Positions 1 to 9,188 of a stretch of DNA of 64,000 nucleotides are shown piece by piece. This stretch comes from an uncultured bacterium (GTDB lineage: Bacteria > Bacillota_I > Bacilli_A > RFN20 > CAG-826), in assembly GCA_949285665.1 (NCBI GenBank), contig CASDYC010000001.1, positions 706,107 to 770,106 on the forward strand, written 5' to 3'. The translations under genes were made by a program, and so were the position numbers. Numbering within the stretch: position 1 is the first letter of the stretch; every line of letters starts with the position of its first letter. A model generated the notes under the pieces. It was not told where the DNA came from. It made no database searches and was given only the letters and a program-made list of their open reading frames with translations.

Positions 1-2218
1 TATTTGTTTCTCGATAATCTTTAAGATTTGAAATTTTACCATAACCAAGAGAAGTAATAACTAAGACATTATCACCTTCTAAAGAAGTACCTAAAGATAT
101 TGCATCATATTGTTTTGATAAATTAATACCTTTAACACCACTTGCATTTCTACCACTTGGTCTAATATCACTTTCTTTAAATTTGACCATGTGATTGTTA
201 TTGCTTGCAATACAAACTAAACCTTTTCCGTTAGTTTCTTTTACATCTAATAATTCATCGTCGTCTTTTAAGGCGATAGCAATTTTCCCATCTTGTCTAA
301 TTAAACGATATTCCTCAAGATTTGTTTTCTTAACTAAACCTTTTTTAGTAGCAAATAATAAGTAGTGATCGTTTTTATAATCATTAATTGATACAATACT
401 CTTTACTTTTTCGTTTTCTTCAAGATTTAAGAAATTAGTAATTGGAATTCCTTTTGAAGTTCTATTTCCTTCTGGAATTCTATGGCCTCTAACTCTATAA
501 ACTTTACCTAAATTTGTAAAGAATAAGACATCTTGGTGAGTATTACTTCTAACCATCATTAATACATCATCATCTTCATGAGTTGACATTCCTTTTACGC
601 CTTTTCCGCCTCTATTTTGAATATGGAATGTATCAATTGGCATTCTTTTAATATAATTTGAAGTTGTTAATGTAATTAAAATATCTTCTTGTTTAATTAA
701 ATCTTCATCTTCAATTAAAGAATCATCACTTGAAATTTCAGTCTTTCTTTCATCACCATATTTATCTTTAATTTCTTCTAATTCAGAAATTACTTTTTCT
801 AAAATATGTTCTTCAGATGATAAAATATATTGCAATTCCTCAATATTTTTTTGATTTTCTTGTTTTTCTGTAAGTAAATTTATTTTTTCAATTCCAGCTA
901 ATCTTCTTAAAGTCATTGATAAAATAGCATCAGTTTGTTCATCTGATAAATGATATTTTTCTTTTAATTTATTAGCAGCTTCTTCACTTGTTTTAGAATT
1001 TGTAATTAAATCAATAATATCTTTAATGTTTTCACTAGCTAAAATTAAACCTTCTAAAATGTGTTCTCTTGCAACGGCTTTTTTAAGTCTAAAAGTCGAT
1101 CTTTTTCTTACAATTTCTTCTTGGAAATTAATATAAACTTCTAACATATCTTTAAGAGATAAAAGTTTTGGGGTTCCATCAACTAAAGCAATTGATTGAA
1201 CATTAAAATTAGATTGAAGCGGAGTTTGTTTATATAATTGATTTAAAACAACCTCTGGTACAGCTTCTTTATTTAATTCAACTATAATTCTGATTCCTGT
1301 TTTATCACTTGATTCATCTTTTACTTCAGTAATTCCAGTAATTATTTTTTCATCAGCTAATTGTCCAATTTTATTAACAAGAACAGATTTATTAACTTGA
1401 TATGGAATTTCACTGATTAATATTTCGCTTTTTCCATTACTTAAGTGATTTATACTAGCTCTACCTCGAGTTACAATACAACCACTTCCAGTTTCATAAG
1501 CCTTTTTAATGCCACTTCTTCCTAAAATAATTCCGGCAGTTGGAAAATCTGGACCTTTAATAATATCCATTAATTCAACAACTGAGATATCTTTATTTTT
1601 GGCATAAGCGATTGCTCCTTCAATTACTTCTTTTAAATTATGTGGTGGAATATTTGTCGCCATACCAACCGCAATTCCACTTGATCCATTAACTAATAAA
1701 TTTGGAATTCTTGCTGGTAATACAACAGGTTCTTTTTTACTACCATCATAATTGTCAATAAAATCCACTGTTTCTTCTTTAATATCACTAACTAATAAGG
1801 AAGCAATTTTTTCAAGTCTTGCTTCAGTGTATCTATTTGCGGCAGCGCCATCACCATCGATATTTCCAAAGTTACCATGGCCATCAACTAAGACATAACG
1901 CATTGAAAAATCTTGAGCTAATCTAACTAAAGCATCATAAATCGCACTGTCACCATGAGGGTGATATTGTCCCATGACATCACCAACAATTTTTGCACAT
2001 TTGACATATGGCTTATCTGGTGTATAACCAGATTCATTCATAGCATAAATTATTCTTCTATGAACTGGTTTAAAACCATCTCTTGCATCAGGTAGCGCTC
2101 TTGAGACAATAACCGACATTGCATAATCTAAAAATCCTTTTTTGACATTATCAGATATTTCAGAATCAATTAATCCGGCTTGAATACCTTCTTTTATTTC
2201 TTTTACATTTTCATCCAT
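1..2218 (-). CDS. gyrA: DNA gyrase subunit A (partial, C-terminus outside window)
   Basis: Breakage-reunion subunit of type II topoisomerase, acting with GyrB to introduce negative supercoils. The gene starts at 2218 and runs off the left edge, leaving about 739 residues. I translated it directly from the sequence. The catalytic tyrosine is about residue 130 in AAANRYTEA (most relatives have M where this has N). The quinolone-region segment HPHGDSAIYDALVRLAQ, around residues 86-102, keeps the usual Ser and acidic neighbour. C-terminal beta-pinwheel repeats follow. An AGAGGT-like ribosome site precedes ATG. It starts 18 nt after the gyrB stop, so the two are co-transcribed. Confidence 0.97.
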   Translation of the reverse strand, partial: MDENVKEIKEGIQAGLIDSEISDNVKKGFLDYAMSVIVSRALPDARDGFKPVHRRIIYAMNESGYTPDKPYVKCAKIVGDVMGQYHPHGDSAIYDALVRLAQDFSMRYVLVDGHGNFGNIDGDGAAANRYTEARLEKIASLLVSDIKEETVDFIDNYDGSKKEPVVLPARIPNLLVNGSSGIAVGMATNIPPHNLKEVIEGAIAYAKNKDISVVELMDIIKGPDFPTAGIILGRSGIKKAYETGSGCIVTRGRASINHLSNGKSEILISEIPYQVNKSVLVNKIGQLADEKIITGITEVKDESSDKTGIRIIVELNKEAVPEVVLNQLYKQTPLQSNFNVQSIALVDGTPKLLSLKDMLEVYINFQEEIVRKRSTFRLKKAVAREHILEGLILASENIKDIIDLITNSKTSEEAANKLKEKYHLSDEQTDAILSMTLRRLAGIEKINLLTEKQENQKNIEELQYILSSEEHILEKVISELEEIKDKYGDERKTEISSDDSLIEDEDLIKQEDILITLTTSNYIKRMPIDTFHIQNRGGKGVKGMSTHEDDDVLMMVRSNTHQDVLFFTNLGKVYRVRGHRIPEGNRTSKGIPITNFLNLEENEKVKSIVSINDYKNDHYLLFATKKGLVKKTNLEEYRLIRQDGKIAIALKDDDELLDVKETNGKGLVCIASNNNHMVKFKESDIRPSGRNASGVKGINLSKQYDAISLGTSLEGDNVLVITSLGYGKISNLKDYRETN

Positions 2219-2236
2219 AATTTTTTACCTCTTTAA

Positions 2237-4321
2237 TTAGATATCTAAATTTTCAACAAATTTTGCATTTTTAATAATGAATTCTTTTCTTGGTTCTACT
2301 TCATCTCCCATTAAATCTTGGAAAACTTTATCAGCTTCAAGAGCATCAGAAAGAGTAACTCTAATCAATTTTCTATTATTTGGATCCATTGTTGTTTCAC
2401 TTAATTGAGATGCATCCATTTCACCAAGACCTTTATATCTTTGGAATGGATAATTTCCTTTTAAATTAAGTTGTTTTTTAATTAATTCAAGTTCATCATC
2501 GTTATATGCATAATATTTTTTCTTTTGATAAGTTACACAATAAAGTGGAGGTTGAGCAACATAAACATTGCCGTTTATTATTAAATCTCTCATAAAATTA
2601 AAGAAGAATGTTAATAATAAAATTCTAATATGAGAACCGTCAACATCAGCATCGGTCATGATAATAATTTTATGATATCTAATTTTATTTATATCAAAAT
2701 CAGGACCAAAACCAGCACCTATTGCTTGGATCATATTTGCGATTTCATTATTTGCAAAAATACGAGATTCATTCGCTTTGGCAGTATTTAAAATTTTTCC
2801 TCTCAAAGGAAGAATTGCTTGAGTTTTTGCATCTCTTCCGTTTTTTGCACTACCACCTGCTGAATTACCTTCAACAATAAATAATTCGCATTCTGCAGGG
2901 TTTTTACTCGAACAATTTGATAATTTTCCCGCTAATGTTGCAAGTTTGTTATTATTTCTTGCCTCATCTCGAGCTTTTTTAGCTCTTAATCTTGCTCTTT
3001 GTGCTTGTTCAATTTTATGAATTAAAATTTCAGCAACTTTTTTATTTTCAATCAAAAATCTATCTAAACATTTTTTAGTAACTTGATAAACAGCAGGTCT
3101 TATTTCACTGTTTCCTAATTTACCTTTTGTTTGACCTTCATATTGTGGATCTGGGTGTTTAACTGAAATTATTGCAGTAACTCCTTCAATACAATCATCA
3201 ATTGTAAAAGAACCATCTTTGTCTCGATCTTTTGATTTAATGAAGTTTCTATCATATTCATTAATTGCATTTAATAATGCGTTTCTAAAACCAACTTCAT
3301 GAGTTCCTCCATCAATTGTTTGAATATTATTACAAAATGAAAAAATTCTTGAAGTATAATCGGTTGTATATTGTAAACAAACTTCAACGTAAATTCTTAT
3401 TTTTTTATCTTTGGCAATTGTTACTTCTTCTGCCCCTTCGGTATAAATAATTGGACAACTTACAATATCTTTTTTAACTTTTTCAGAATATGGAAGTTTA
3501 GTTTTATTTAAGTATGTAACAAAATCTTTAATACCACCTTCGTTATAAAAAACTTCTTCTTTTTCTTGTCCAGGTCTTGAATCTTTTAAAGTAATTGTTA
3601 TACCTTTATTTAAATAAGCCATCATTCTTAAACGATCTTTAATAGTGTCATAATCAAAAGTTATTGTTTCTCTAAAAATTTCACTATCTGGCATAAATGA
3701 AACTTTACTACCTCTTAAATCACTGTCACCAATTCTTTTTAAAGGTTCAACAATGTGACCGCCATCTTCAAATCTCACAAAATATTTTCCACCATCTCTA
3801 TAAACTTCAACTTCACACCATTTTGAAAGAGCGTTTACAACACTTGCGCCAACCCCATGAAGTCCACCAGAGACTTTATAAATATTATTATCACCAAATT
3901 TTCCACCGGCATGAAGAATTGTAAAAGCAGTTTCAACTCCACTTAAACCTGATTTTTCAACCTTATCAACCGGAATTCCTCTTCCATTATCAGTTACACT
4001 AAGTGAGCCATCAGCATTAATTTCAACTAAAATTTTCGTACAATATCCAGCCAAGGCTTCATCAATTGCGTTATCACAAATTTCCCAAACTAAATGATGC
4101 AAACCAGTAAATCCAGTTGAACCAATATACATTCCAGGTCTAATTCTAACCGCTTGTAAACCTTCTAAAACAGTCATATCTTTCCCAGAATATGATTCAC
4201 TTGCTTTTTCTCTTTCTCTTTCATTTGATACATCAACATCAGTTAATTTAAGTTGTTCTTCTTCTTTTTTAATTTGATCTTCAGTTTCGATTTTTTCTTT
4301 AACTTTGTTTTCTTCTTCCAT
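2237..4321 (-). CDS. gyrB: DNA gyrase subunit B
   Basis: ATPase subunit of gyrase, 694 residues. GHKL ATP-binding motifs are visible: EICDNAIDEA (80-89), DNGRGIPV (111-118) and GGLHGVGASVVNALS. The TOPRIM metal-binding motifs EGNSAGGSA and DADVDGSHIR follow, and the C-terminus ends VENLDI as in other GyrB. Oddities: a highly charged Glu/Lys-rich N-terminal extension of roughly 35 residues before VLEGLQAVRIRPGMY, and the motif usually read QLWETTMDP is QLSETTMDP here. The whole extension is in frame with a good upstream GGAG site, so I keep this start. It lies between recF and gyrA in one operon. Confidence 0.97.
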   Translation of the reverse strand: MEEENKVKEKIETEDQIKKEEEQLKLTDVDVSNEREREKASESYSGKDMTVLEGLQAVRIRPGMYIGSTGFTGLHHLVWEICDNAIDEALAGYCTKILVEINADGSLSVTDNGRGIPVDKVEKSGLSGVETAFTILHAGGKFGDNNIYKVSGGLHGVGASVVNALSKWCEVEVYRDGGKYFVRFEDGGHIVEPLKRIGDSDLRGSKVSFMPDSEIFRETITFDYDTIKDRLRMMAYLNKGITITLKDSRPGQEKEEVFYNEGGIKDFVTYLNKTKLPYSEKVKKDIVSCPIIYTEGAEEVTIAKDKKIRIYVEVCLQYTTDYTSRIFSFCNNIQTIDGGTHEVGFRNALLNAINEYDRNFIKSKDRDKDGSFTIDDCIEGVTAIISVKHPDPQYEGQTKGKLGNSEIRPAVYQVTKKCLDRFLIENKKVAEILIHKIEQAQRARLRAKKARDEARNNNKLATLAGKLSNCSSKNPAECELFIVEGNSAGGSAKNGRDAKTQAILPLRGKILNTAKANESRIFANNEIANMIQAIGAGFGPDFDINKIRYHKIIIMTDADVDGSHIRILLLTFFFNFMRDLIINGNVYVAQPPLYCVTYQKKKYYAYNDDELELIKKQLNLKGNYPFQRYKGLGEMDASQLSETTMDPNNRKLIRVTLSDALEADKVFQDLMGDEVEPRKEFIIKNAKFVENLDI

Positions 4322-4332
4322 AATTTTCTCCT

Positions 4333-5397
4333 TTAGCTTTGGGATTTCTCTATATTAACTTCAAATTCTTGATATTTTTCATCAACGCTTGTTGAAGTTA
4401 TAAATACTTGATTTAATTTTTTTAAGAATTCTAATAATCTAATTTGATTATTTTTATCTAATTCGCTTAAGACATCATCTAATAATATAATCGGCTTTTC
4501 TACGTCTTTTTTTAATATAAAATAAGGGGATAAGACAAACGATAATACACCGAGTCTATTTTCTGCTTGAGAGCCAAATATTCCAATATCTTTATCATCT
4601 ATATTTAACTTATAATCTTCTTTATGAATTCCAATTGTTGTCGTTTTTTCTTTAATATCTTGAATGTTTGCCTCTTTGTATAACTTTGCTAGATTTTCAA
4701 TATATTTATCATCGTTTTTAACAATTGAATTATAAATAATTTCTAAATGTTTTGAATTATTTGAGATATTTTTTGAAATATCATTTAAGACTTTATTGAT
4801 TTTGTTTATAAAATTTTCTCTAATATAATCAATTCTTTTTGAAACTTCACATAATTGACGAGTGAATGTTGTTAATAATACTCGATCAATTACTTCTTGT
4901 TTTAATAATTCATTTCTTTCTTTCAATATCTTTTTGTATGTTTTTAAGTCATTTAAATATAAGTCGCTTTGTTTACTTAATAATAAATCAAGATAATTTC
5001 TTCTTTTTTGTATACTTGAATTTTTAAACAATTCAACCATTTTCGGCTCAAATAATAAGACATTGATATATTTATTTAATTGAGATAATTTAGTGACTAA
5101 TTTATCATTGAAATAGAATTTTCTTTCGTTTTTCGAAACATAGATTAAAAATTTATTTTCTTTATCATTATTTTGAATTATTCCTCGAATTACAAACTCG
5201 CTACAATCGTGTTTTATTAAGTTTAACTCATTTTTTTCTTTAAAACTTTTCCCAAAACATATGTAATAAATAATTTCTAAGATACTCGTCTTTCCACAAC
5301 CGTTGCTCCCGGTAATAATTATTAAATTATTCGTTGGAGTTAAAGTTAAGTTTTGATGAGATCTAAAATTAGCTGCCTCAATCTTTTTTATCTTCAT
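4333..5397 (-). CDS. recF: DNA replication and repair protein RecF
   Basis: SMC-like ABC ATPase that loads RecA at gapped DNA with RecO/RecR. It has 354 residues, close to the family length. Walker A is GSNGCGKTS (about 30-38), and the signature and Walker B region near the C-terminus reads LSPYFILKK ... IILLDDVLSELD. The start ATG at 5397 lies inside the end of yaaA (20-nt overlap), indicating translational coupling. The 3' end is 11 nt from gyrB. The order yaaA-recF-gyrB is the classical Bacillota arrangement. Confidence 0.95.
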   Translation of the reverse strand: MKIKKIEAANFRSHQNLTLTPTNNLIIITGSNGCGKTSILEIIYYICFGKSFKEKNELNLIKHDCSEFVIRGIIQNNDKENKFLIYVSKNERKFYFNDKLVTKLSQLNKYINVLLFEPKMVELFKNSSIQKRRNYLDLLLSKQSDLYLNDLKTYKKILKERNELLKQEVIDRVLLTTFTRQLCEVSKRIDYIRENFINKINKVLNDISKNISNNSKHLEIIYNSIVKNDDKYIENLAKLYKEANIQDIKEKTTTIGIHKEDYKLNIDDKDIGIFGSQAENRLGVLSFVLSPYFILKKDVEKPIILLDDVLSELDKNNQIRLLEFLKKLNQVFITSTSVDEKYQEFEVNIEKSQS

Positions 5398-5611
5398 ATT
5401 TAATGATATATTCTTTGTCTTTTATTTTAATTTTTGTATTATTAAATAATTTTCTCCCCCTTCTTTTTTCAATAACTCCATCAACATAAACATCATTTTC
5501 TTGTAAATAAATTTTTGCTTGTCCACCATTAAAAATTAGGTCGACTAATTTTAAAAATTGACCTAGAGTAATAAATTCTGTGTGAATGTTGACGATGTTA
5601 TTTTTTTCCAT
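5378..5611 (-). CDS. yaaA: S4-domain RNA-binding protein YaaA
   Basis: Small S4-type RNA-binding protein found between dnaN and recF in Bacillota; its role is tied to ribosome assembly in B. subtilis. I place the start at 5611 (77 aa, MEKNNIVNIHTEFITLGQFL) rather than at the more upstream ATG at 5674, because the family begins just before the conserved ITLGQFLK segment and the extra 21 residues look unlike it. The S4 core includes GGQAKIYLQENDVYVDG and RRGRKLF. No Shine-Dalgarno sequence is seen; a TATAAT (minus strand 5632-5627) lies 15 nt upstream of ATG, so the leader is very short. It overlaps recF by 20 nt. Confidence 0.88.
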   Translation of the reverse strand: MEKNNIVNIHTEFITLGQFLKLVDLIFNGGQAKIYLQENDVYVDGVIEKRRGRKLFNNTKIKIKDKEYIIKYEDKKD

Positions 5612-5700
5612 ATAAAATACATCAAAATTATACCATAAATTTCTTAAATAATGAATATTATATATAATATTCATTTAGATTTTTTGTTTAAAATTTTAAT

Positions 5701-5735
5701 ATTAAAAAAGCGAGATTTAACTCGCTTTAATTTTT
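5701..5735 (-). terminator. Rho-independent terminator of dnaN
   Basis: Stem AAAGCGAG (5707-5714) pairs with CTCGCTTT (5721-5728) around a 6-nt loop. In the minus-strand reading a T-run follows the hairpin, fitting the end of dnaN, so yaaA-recF-gyrB-gyrA probably has its own promoter. The plus strand also has a T-run after the stem, so it could work in both directions. Confidence 0.85.
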
Positions 5736-5744
5736 TTATTATTT

Positions 5745-6872
5745 TTAGTTTAAAATTCTAAGAGGCGTAACTACTTGAACTAAATTTGGTTCATCATCAC
5801 TTCTAATAAACATTGGTTTAACTTCGCCAGTAAATTGAAGTTTAACATATTGACAATCAAATGCTCTAAGAGCACTAACAACGTAATCACAATCAAGTGA
5901 GATTTCAAATTCTTGACTATCAAATTTATAATCTTTAATCTTATCTTCAATTGATCCAAATTGTGGACTTCTTGCAACAATTTTAAATTCATTAGGACTA
6001 ATTACTAATCTTGCAGCAGTTTGTCTATCGATAAATAACAAACTAACTCTTCCCATAGCATCAATTAATTCTTTTGAATTAACAAGACAATCAATTGTAT
6101 ATTTTGGGCCTAAAATTGTATCTAAATTTGGATAACTTCCAGTTAATAAATTTGAAAATACAATTGTATCATCAATTTTAAAAGTAGCTCTTCTTGGATC
6201 AAAAGAAATTAATAATGAATTTTTGTTTTCGCACATTCTTGAAATATCAATCAATGTTTTGCTTGGAATATTAATTTCAATTTCTTTATCACTATCAATA
6301 TCGATTATTTTTCTTGAAAGTCTATTTGCATCAGTTGCGCTCATTATTAATTTTTTATCTTTAATTTTAATATTAACAGCACTTAAAATATTGGCCATTT
6401 CTTTATTACTAGCTGCAAACGAGACTTGATTAACAGCTTTAATAAATTGGTTAATATCTAGATTGACAAAATCTTTATTAATACTTAAATCTAAATCTGG
6501 ATATTCTTTTACTCTTTCACTATTTAATCTAAATTCTGAATTACCATCCGAAATTAAAATAAATGAATTATCAATCAAATCAAATTCAACATCGCTTCCG
6601 GCAAGTTTTCTAATCATTTCAGTTGATCGGTTATTAAGTAAAAATTCACCTTCAGTATCAACATTAATAATTTGATCACCGTTTTCATCAGTAGTATCAA
6701 TCTTTGTCTGAATTGTTGTTTCTCCATTTGCAGCAACTATTATTAAATTATCTTTAGATACACTAATTTTAAAATTATTTAAAATAGGCAATGCAACCTT
6801 ACTTGTTTGGAATACTCTTCCGACAGTTGATAATGCATTTAAGATTAGTGGTTTTTTGATCATGAATTTCAT
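5745..6872 (-). CDS. dnaN: DNA polymerase III beta subunit (sliding clamp)
   Basis: Ring-shaped processivity clamp for the replicative polymerase. The 375-residue length and three-fold repeated clamp domain pattern fit DnaN, starting MKFMIKKPLILNALSTV and ending with the typical LVQVVTPLRI segment. It lies downstream of dnaA on the same strand with a 122-nt gap that contains two more DnaA-box-like sites. A GAAAGGA ribosome site lies about 12 nt before the ATG at 6872. It is terminated by the hairpin at 5707-5728. Confidence 0.96.
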   Translation of the reverse strand: MKFMIKKPLILNALSTVGRVFQTSKVALPILNNFKISVSKDNLIIVAANGETTIQTKIDTTDENGDQIINVDTEGEFLLNNRSTEMIRKLAGSDVEFDLIDNSFILISDGNSEFRLNSERVKEYPDLDLSINKDFVNLDINQFIKAVNQVSFAASNKEMANILSAVNIKIKDKKLIMSATDANRLSRKIIDIDSDKEIEINIPSKTLIDISRMCENKNSLLISFDPRRATFKIDDTIVFSNLLTGSYPNLDTILGPKYTIDCLVNSKELIDAMGRVSLLFIDRQTAARLVISPNEFKIVARSPQFGSIEDKIKDYKFDSQEFEISLDCDYVVSALRAFDCQYVKLQFTGEVKPMFIRSDDEPNLVQVVTPLRILN

Positions 6873-6922
6873 ATAGTATTTATTCCTTTCTTTTTTATTT
6901 ATTTAATAATATTAATAAGCTA

Positions 6923-7067
6923 TGTGGAATTTGTGGAAAACTCAAAATTTTTATTAATAATTTTCTTAAAAACCCCTTCAAATCCTTATTATTTTTATCC
7001 AATCATTGTTTTTAAATCGTGGATAACTTTGTTGGTAATCTTATCGGTTTTACACAATTTATCCACA
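6923..7067. promoter_or_regulatory. DnaA-box-like sites downstream of and inside the dnaA 3' end
   Basis: TGTGGAATT (6923-6931) and TGTGGAAAA (6932-6940) lie in tandem in the dnaA-dnaN gap. A perfect consensus TTATCCACA sits at 7059-7067 within the dnaA coding end, with CGTGGATAA at 7018-7026. DnaA boxes on both sides of dnaA are common in bipartite Bacillota origins. The role is inferred from motif match only. Confidence 0.6.
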
Positions 7068-8335
7068 CGATTGATTGAAGACATAACAGTTGAATGGTCT
7101 TTACCTCCAAAAATTTTACCAATTTTAGTATAAGGAGTATTTAAAATGTTTCTAATTAAATACATCGATATATGTCTAGCGTTTGCAATTGCCTTAATTC
7201 TTGATTGACCTAAAATTTGACTACTTGTTAATCCGTAATAAGAAGCAACCGTATTTATGATTCTTTTTTCTGACAATTCTGTATTAACATCTTTAATATT
7301 TAAAATATCTTGTAAAGCTTCGATTGTTGTTTTTAAATCAACGTGAGTTGTTGGTTTAAAATTAATTGTAAAAGATAACAATTTATTTAAAGCACCTTCT
7401 AATTCTCTGACAGAATTTGATTTATTTTCAGCGATAAATTTAAGTGCATCCTCATCAAAATTTGCAATATTTAGGCCGTTTTGAGTAATTTTATTTTTTA
7501 AAATTTCAATGCTTGTATCAATACTTGGAGCAGAAATTTTAGTTAATAAACCTTGAGAAAATCTCGTAACCAATCTTGATTCAATTCCTTTTAATTCGCT
7601 TGGTAATTTATCACAAGTTATAACAATTTGTTTTTCATTGTCGACAAAATAATTGAAAATATCAAAAAAGTAAGCTTCTGTTTTTTTATGGTCAACTAAA
7701 CCTTGAATATCGTCGATTAGCAACACATCAAATGTTTTAATGTATGATTTTAAAGAATTTAAATCTTTTTCACCTCTTGCACCATTGATATATTCATCAA
7801 TAAATGAAGACGTGGACGAAATTAAAATATTTTTTCTAGGGTTGTTATCTTTAATATAATTTCCAACAGAATGTAATAAATGTGTCTTTCCTAAACCACT
7901 ATCAGAGTAAATAAATAGCGGATTGTACATCGTTCCAGGAGAACAAGCAACAATTAAAGCGGCTTGTTTTGCTTCTTGGTTTGATGTTCCAACAACAAAA
8001 TTATCAAATGTGTACTTAGGATTTAATTTTGAGTCTTTAAAGAAGGTTTTATCATCTTTTTTTGAAATATTCTTATCATTTTTTAATACATCTTCTTTAA
8101 AAAATAAAAGTTCATAATTAGTTTGTGTAATTGAATGAGTTAAAGTGTCTAATAATGTACTATATTTTTGAGAAATAATTTTTGCAGCCAATTCGCTTGA
8201 AGTTGCTACATAAATTTTATTTCCTTTAATTGCATAAATGTATGAATCTCTAAAAAAAGTATCGAAAATATGAGCATCAATTTCGTCTTGTAGAGATTCT
8301 AACACCTTACTCCAGAGAGTTTCAAATTCGTTCAT
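6995..8335 (-). CDS. dnaA: Chromosomal replication initiator DnaA
   Basis: AAA+ initiator that binds DnaA boxes and melts the origin; 446 residues. Domain I is at the N-terminus (FETLWSKVLESLQDEID), followed by a short Lys/Asp-rich linker (about 80-105). Walker A is SDSGLGKTHLL (144-154; most relatives have Gly where the first Ser is), and Walker B is LLIDDIQGL. The C-terminal helix-turn-helix signature is GGKDHSTVMSSINRV. The gene points away from the adjacent origin at 8336-8724. Only a weak ribosome site is visible before ATG. Confidence 0.97.
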   Translation of the reverse strand: MNEFETLWSKVLESLQDEIDAHIFDTFFRDSYIYAIKGNKIYVATSSELAAKIISQKYSTLLDTLTHSITQTNYELLFFKEDVLKNDKNISKKDDKTFFKDSKLNPKYTFDNFVVGTSNQEAKQAALIVACSPGTMYNPLFIYSDSGLGKTHLLHSVGNYIKDNNPRKNILISSTSSFIDEYINGARGEKDLNSLKSYIKTFDVLLIDDIQGLVDHKKTEAYFFDIFNYFVDNEKQIVITCDKLPSELKGIESRLVTRFSQGLLTKISAPSIDTSIEILKNKITQNGLNIANFDEDALKFIAENKSNSVRELEGALNKLLSFTINFKPTTHVDLKTTIEALQDILNIKDVNTELSEKRIINTVASYYGLTSSQILGQSRIKAIANARHISMYLIRNILNTPYTKIGKIFGGKDHSTVMSSINRVDKLCKTDKITNKVIHDLKTMIG

Positions 8336-8724
8336 TTTTAAATACCTGAAAATACTTTTAATATATTAACATATCCACATATAAAATAATATAGAAAAAT
8401 AGTAAAAATTTAGTTTCCCACATTTTTACTTTTTAAAACCTCGATTTTATAGGGAATTCCACATAAAAAATATTTTCAACTGTGGAAAACTTTTTTAACA
8501 AAATATTAATTTTTAATTTTTATGTGGAAAATGTTGAAAACTATAAAACACTGATAAATGCGCTGTTTTACCAACAAAGTTTCCCACATTTTGATTGTGG
8601 AAAACATGTATATATGTGGATTTCAAATTGTTGAAAGATTTATTCTTAGAAAATTAAAATTAATTGATTTTATATATTTATATAATATATAATAATTGAG
8701 CATAATTTTAAGGAGGCCGATAAA
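8336..8724. other. oriC: Replication origin oriC (dnaA-rpmH intergenic region)
   Basis: A non-coding 389-bp stretch between divergent dnaA and rpmH. DnaA-box-like 9-mers are at 8371-8379 (ATATCCACA), 8414-8422 (TTTCCCACA), 8455-8463 (AATTCCACA), 8481-8489, 8523-8531 and 8596-8604 (all TGTGGAAAA), 8580-8588 (TTTCCCACA) and 8615-8623 (TGTGGATTT). The prevailing box ends in AAA rather than the textbook TAA. An almost pure A/T block at 8640-8695 is a candidate unwinding element and also carries the rpmH promoter. Genes flanking it are oriented away on both sides, and most genes further right are on the plus strand, as expected for two replichores diverging here. Confidence 0.88.
8664..8693 (+). 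promoter_or_regulatory. Promoter of rpmH-rnpA-yidC-jag
   Basis: TTGATT (8664-8669), an 18-nt spacer and TATAAT (8688-8693) precede rpmH. A second overlapping TATAAT lies at 8681-8686. A strong AAGGAGG ribosome site follows at about 8710, so unlike many genes here this transcript has a normal leader. Confidence 0.6.
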
Positions 8725-8859
8725 ATGAAAAGAACTTATCAACCAAGTAAATTAAAACATAAACACGTACATGGTTTTAGAGCAAGAATGGCAAGTCATG
8801 GTGGCAGAAAATTAATTGCTAGAAGAAGAGCAAAAGGAAGAGCTGTTTTAACTGCTTAA
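8725..8859 (+). CDS. rpmH: Large ribosomal subunit protein bL34
   Basis: A 44-residue basic ribosomal protein starting [20 protein letters not shown] and ending [12 protein letters not shown], which is the family signature along its full length. AAGGAGG lies 9 nt before ATG. It is the first gene to the right of oriC, followed after 4 nt by rnpA, the conserved Bacillota arrangement. Confidence 0.98.
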   Translation: MKRTYQPSKLKHKHVHGFRARMASHGGRKLIARRRAKGRAVLTA

Positions 8860-8863
8860 TTAG

Positions 8864-9178
8864 ATGAATTTAAAAAAAAGAATAAAGAAAAACGAAGAAT
8901 TTAAAGAAATAATTGACTTACACAAATTAATAAGAGCTAAAAGCTGTAATATTTATTTTAAAAAATACACTGAAGAAACAAGATTTGGAATATCTGTTTC
9001 AAAGAAAATTGGTAACGCTGTTATTAGAAATCGTATTAAAAGAAGAATTAAAGGGATTTTAAAAGATTTAAATGTTAAATCAAATATTGAATTTATATTA
9101 ATTGCTAAAAAAGAAATAAATGACATGAATTATCAAGAATTAAAATACGATTTAGAAAATTCTATTAGCAAAATTTAA
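8864..9178 (+). CDS. rnpA: Ribonuclease P protein component
   Basis: Protein cofactor of the RNase P ribozyme that trims tRNA 5' leaders. It has 104 residues, with the conserved basic helix RNRIKRRIK (about 59-67) after GISVSKKIGNAVI. The start is 4 nt after the rpmH stop. No separate ribosome site is obvious, so translation is probably coupled. The RNA subunit gene was not found in this window. Confidence 0.95.
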   Translation: MNLKKRIKKNEEFKEIIDLHKLIRAKSCNIYFKKYTEETRFGISVSKKIGNAVIRNRIKRRIKGILKDLNVKSNIEFILIAKKEINDMNYQELKYDLENSISKI

Positions 9179-9188
9179 GGAGAAAAAA

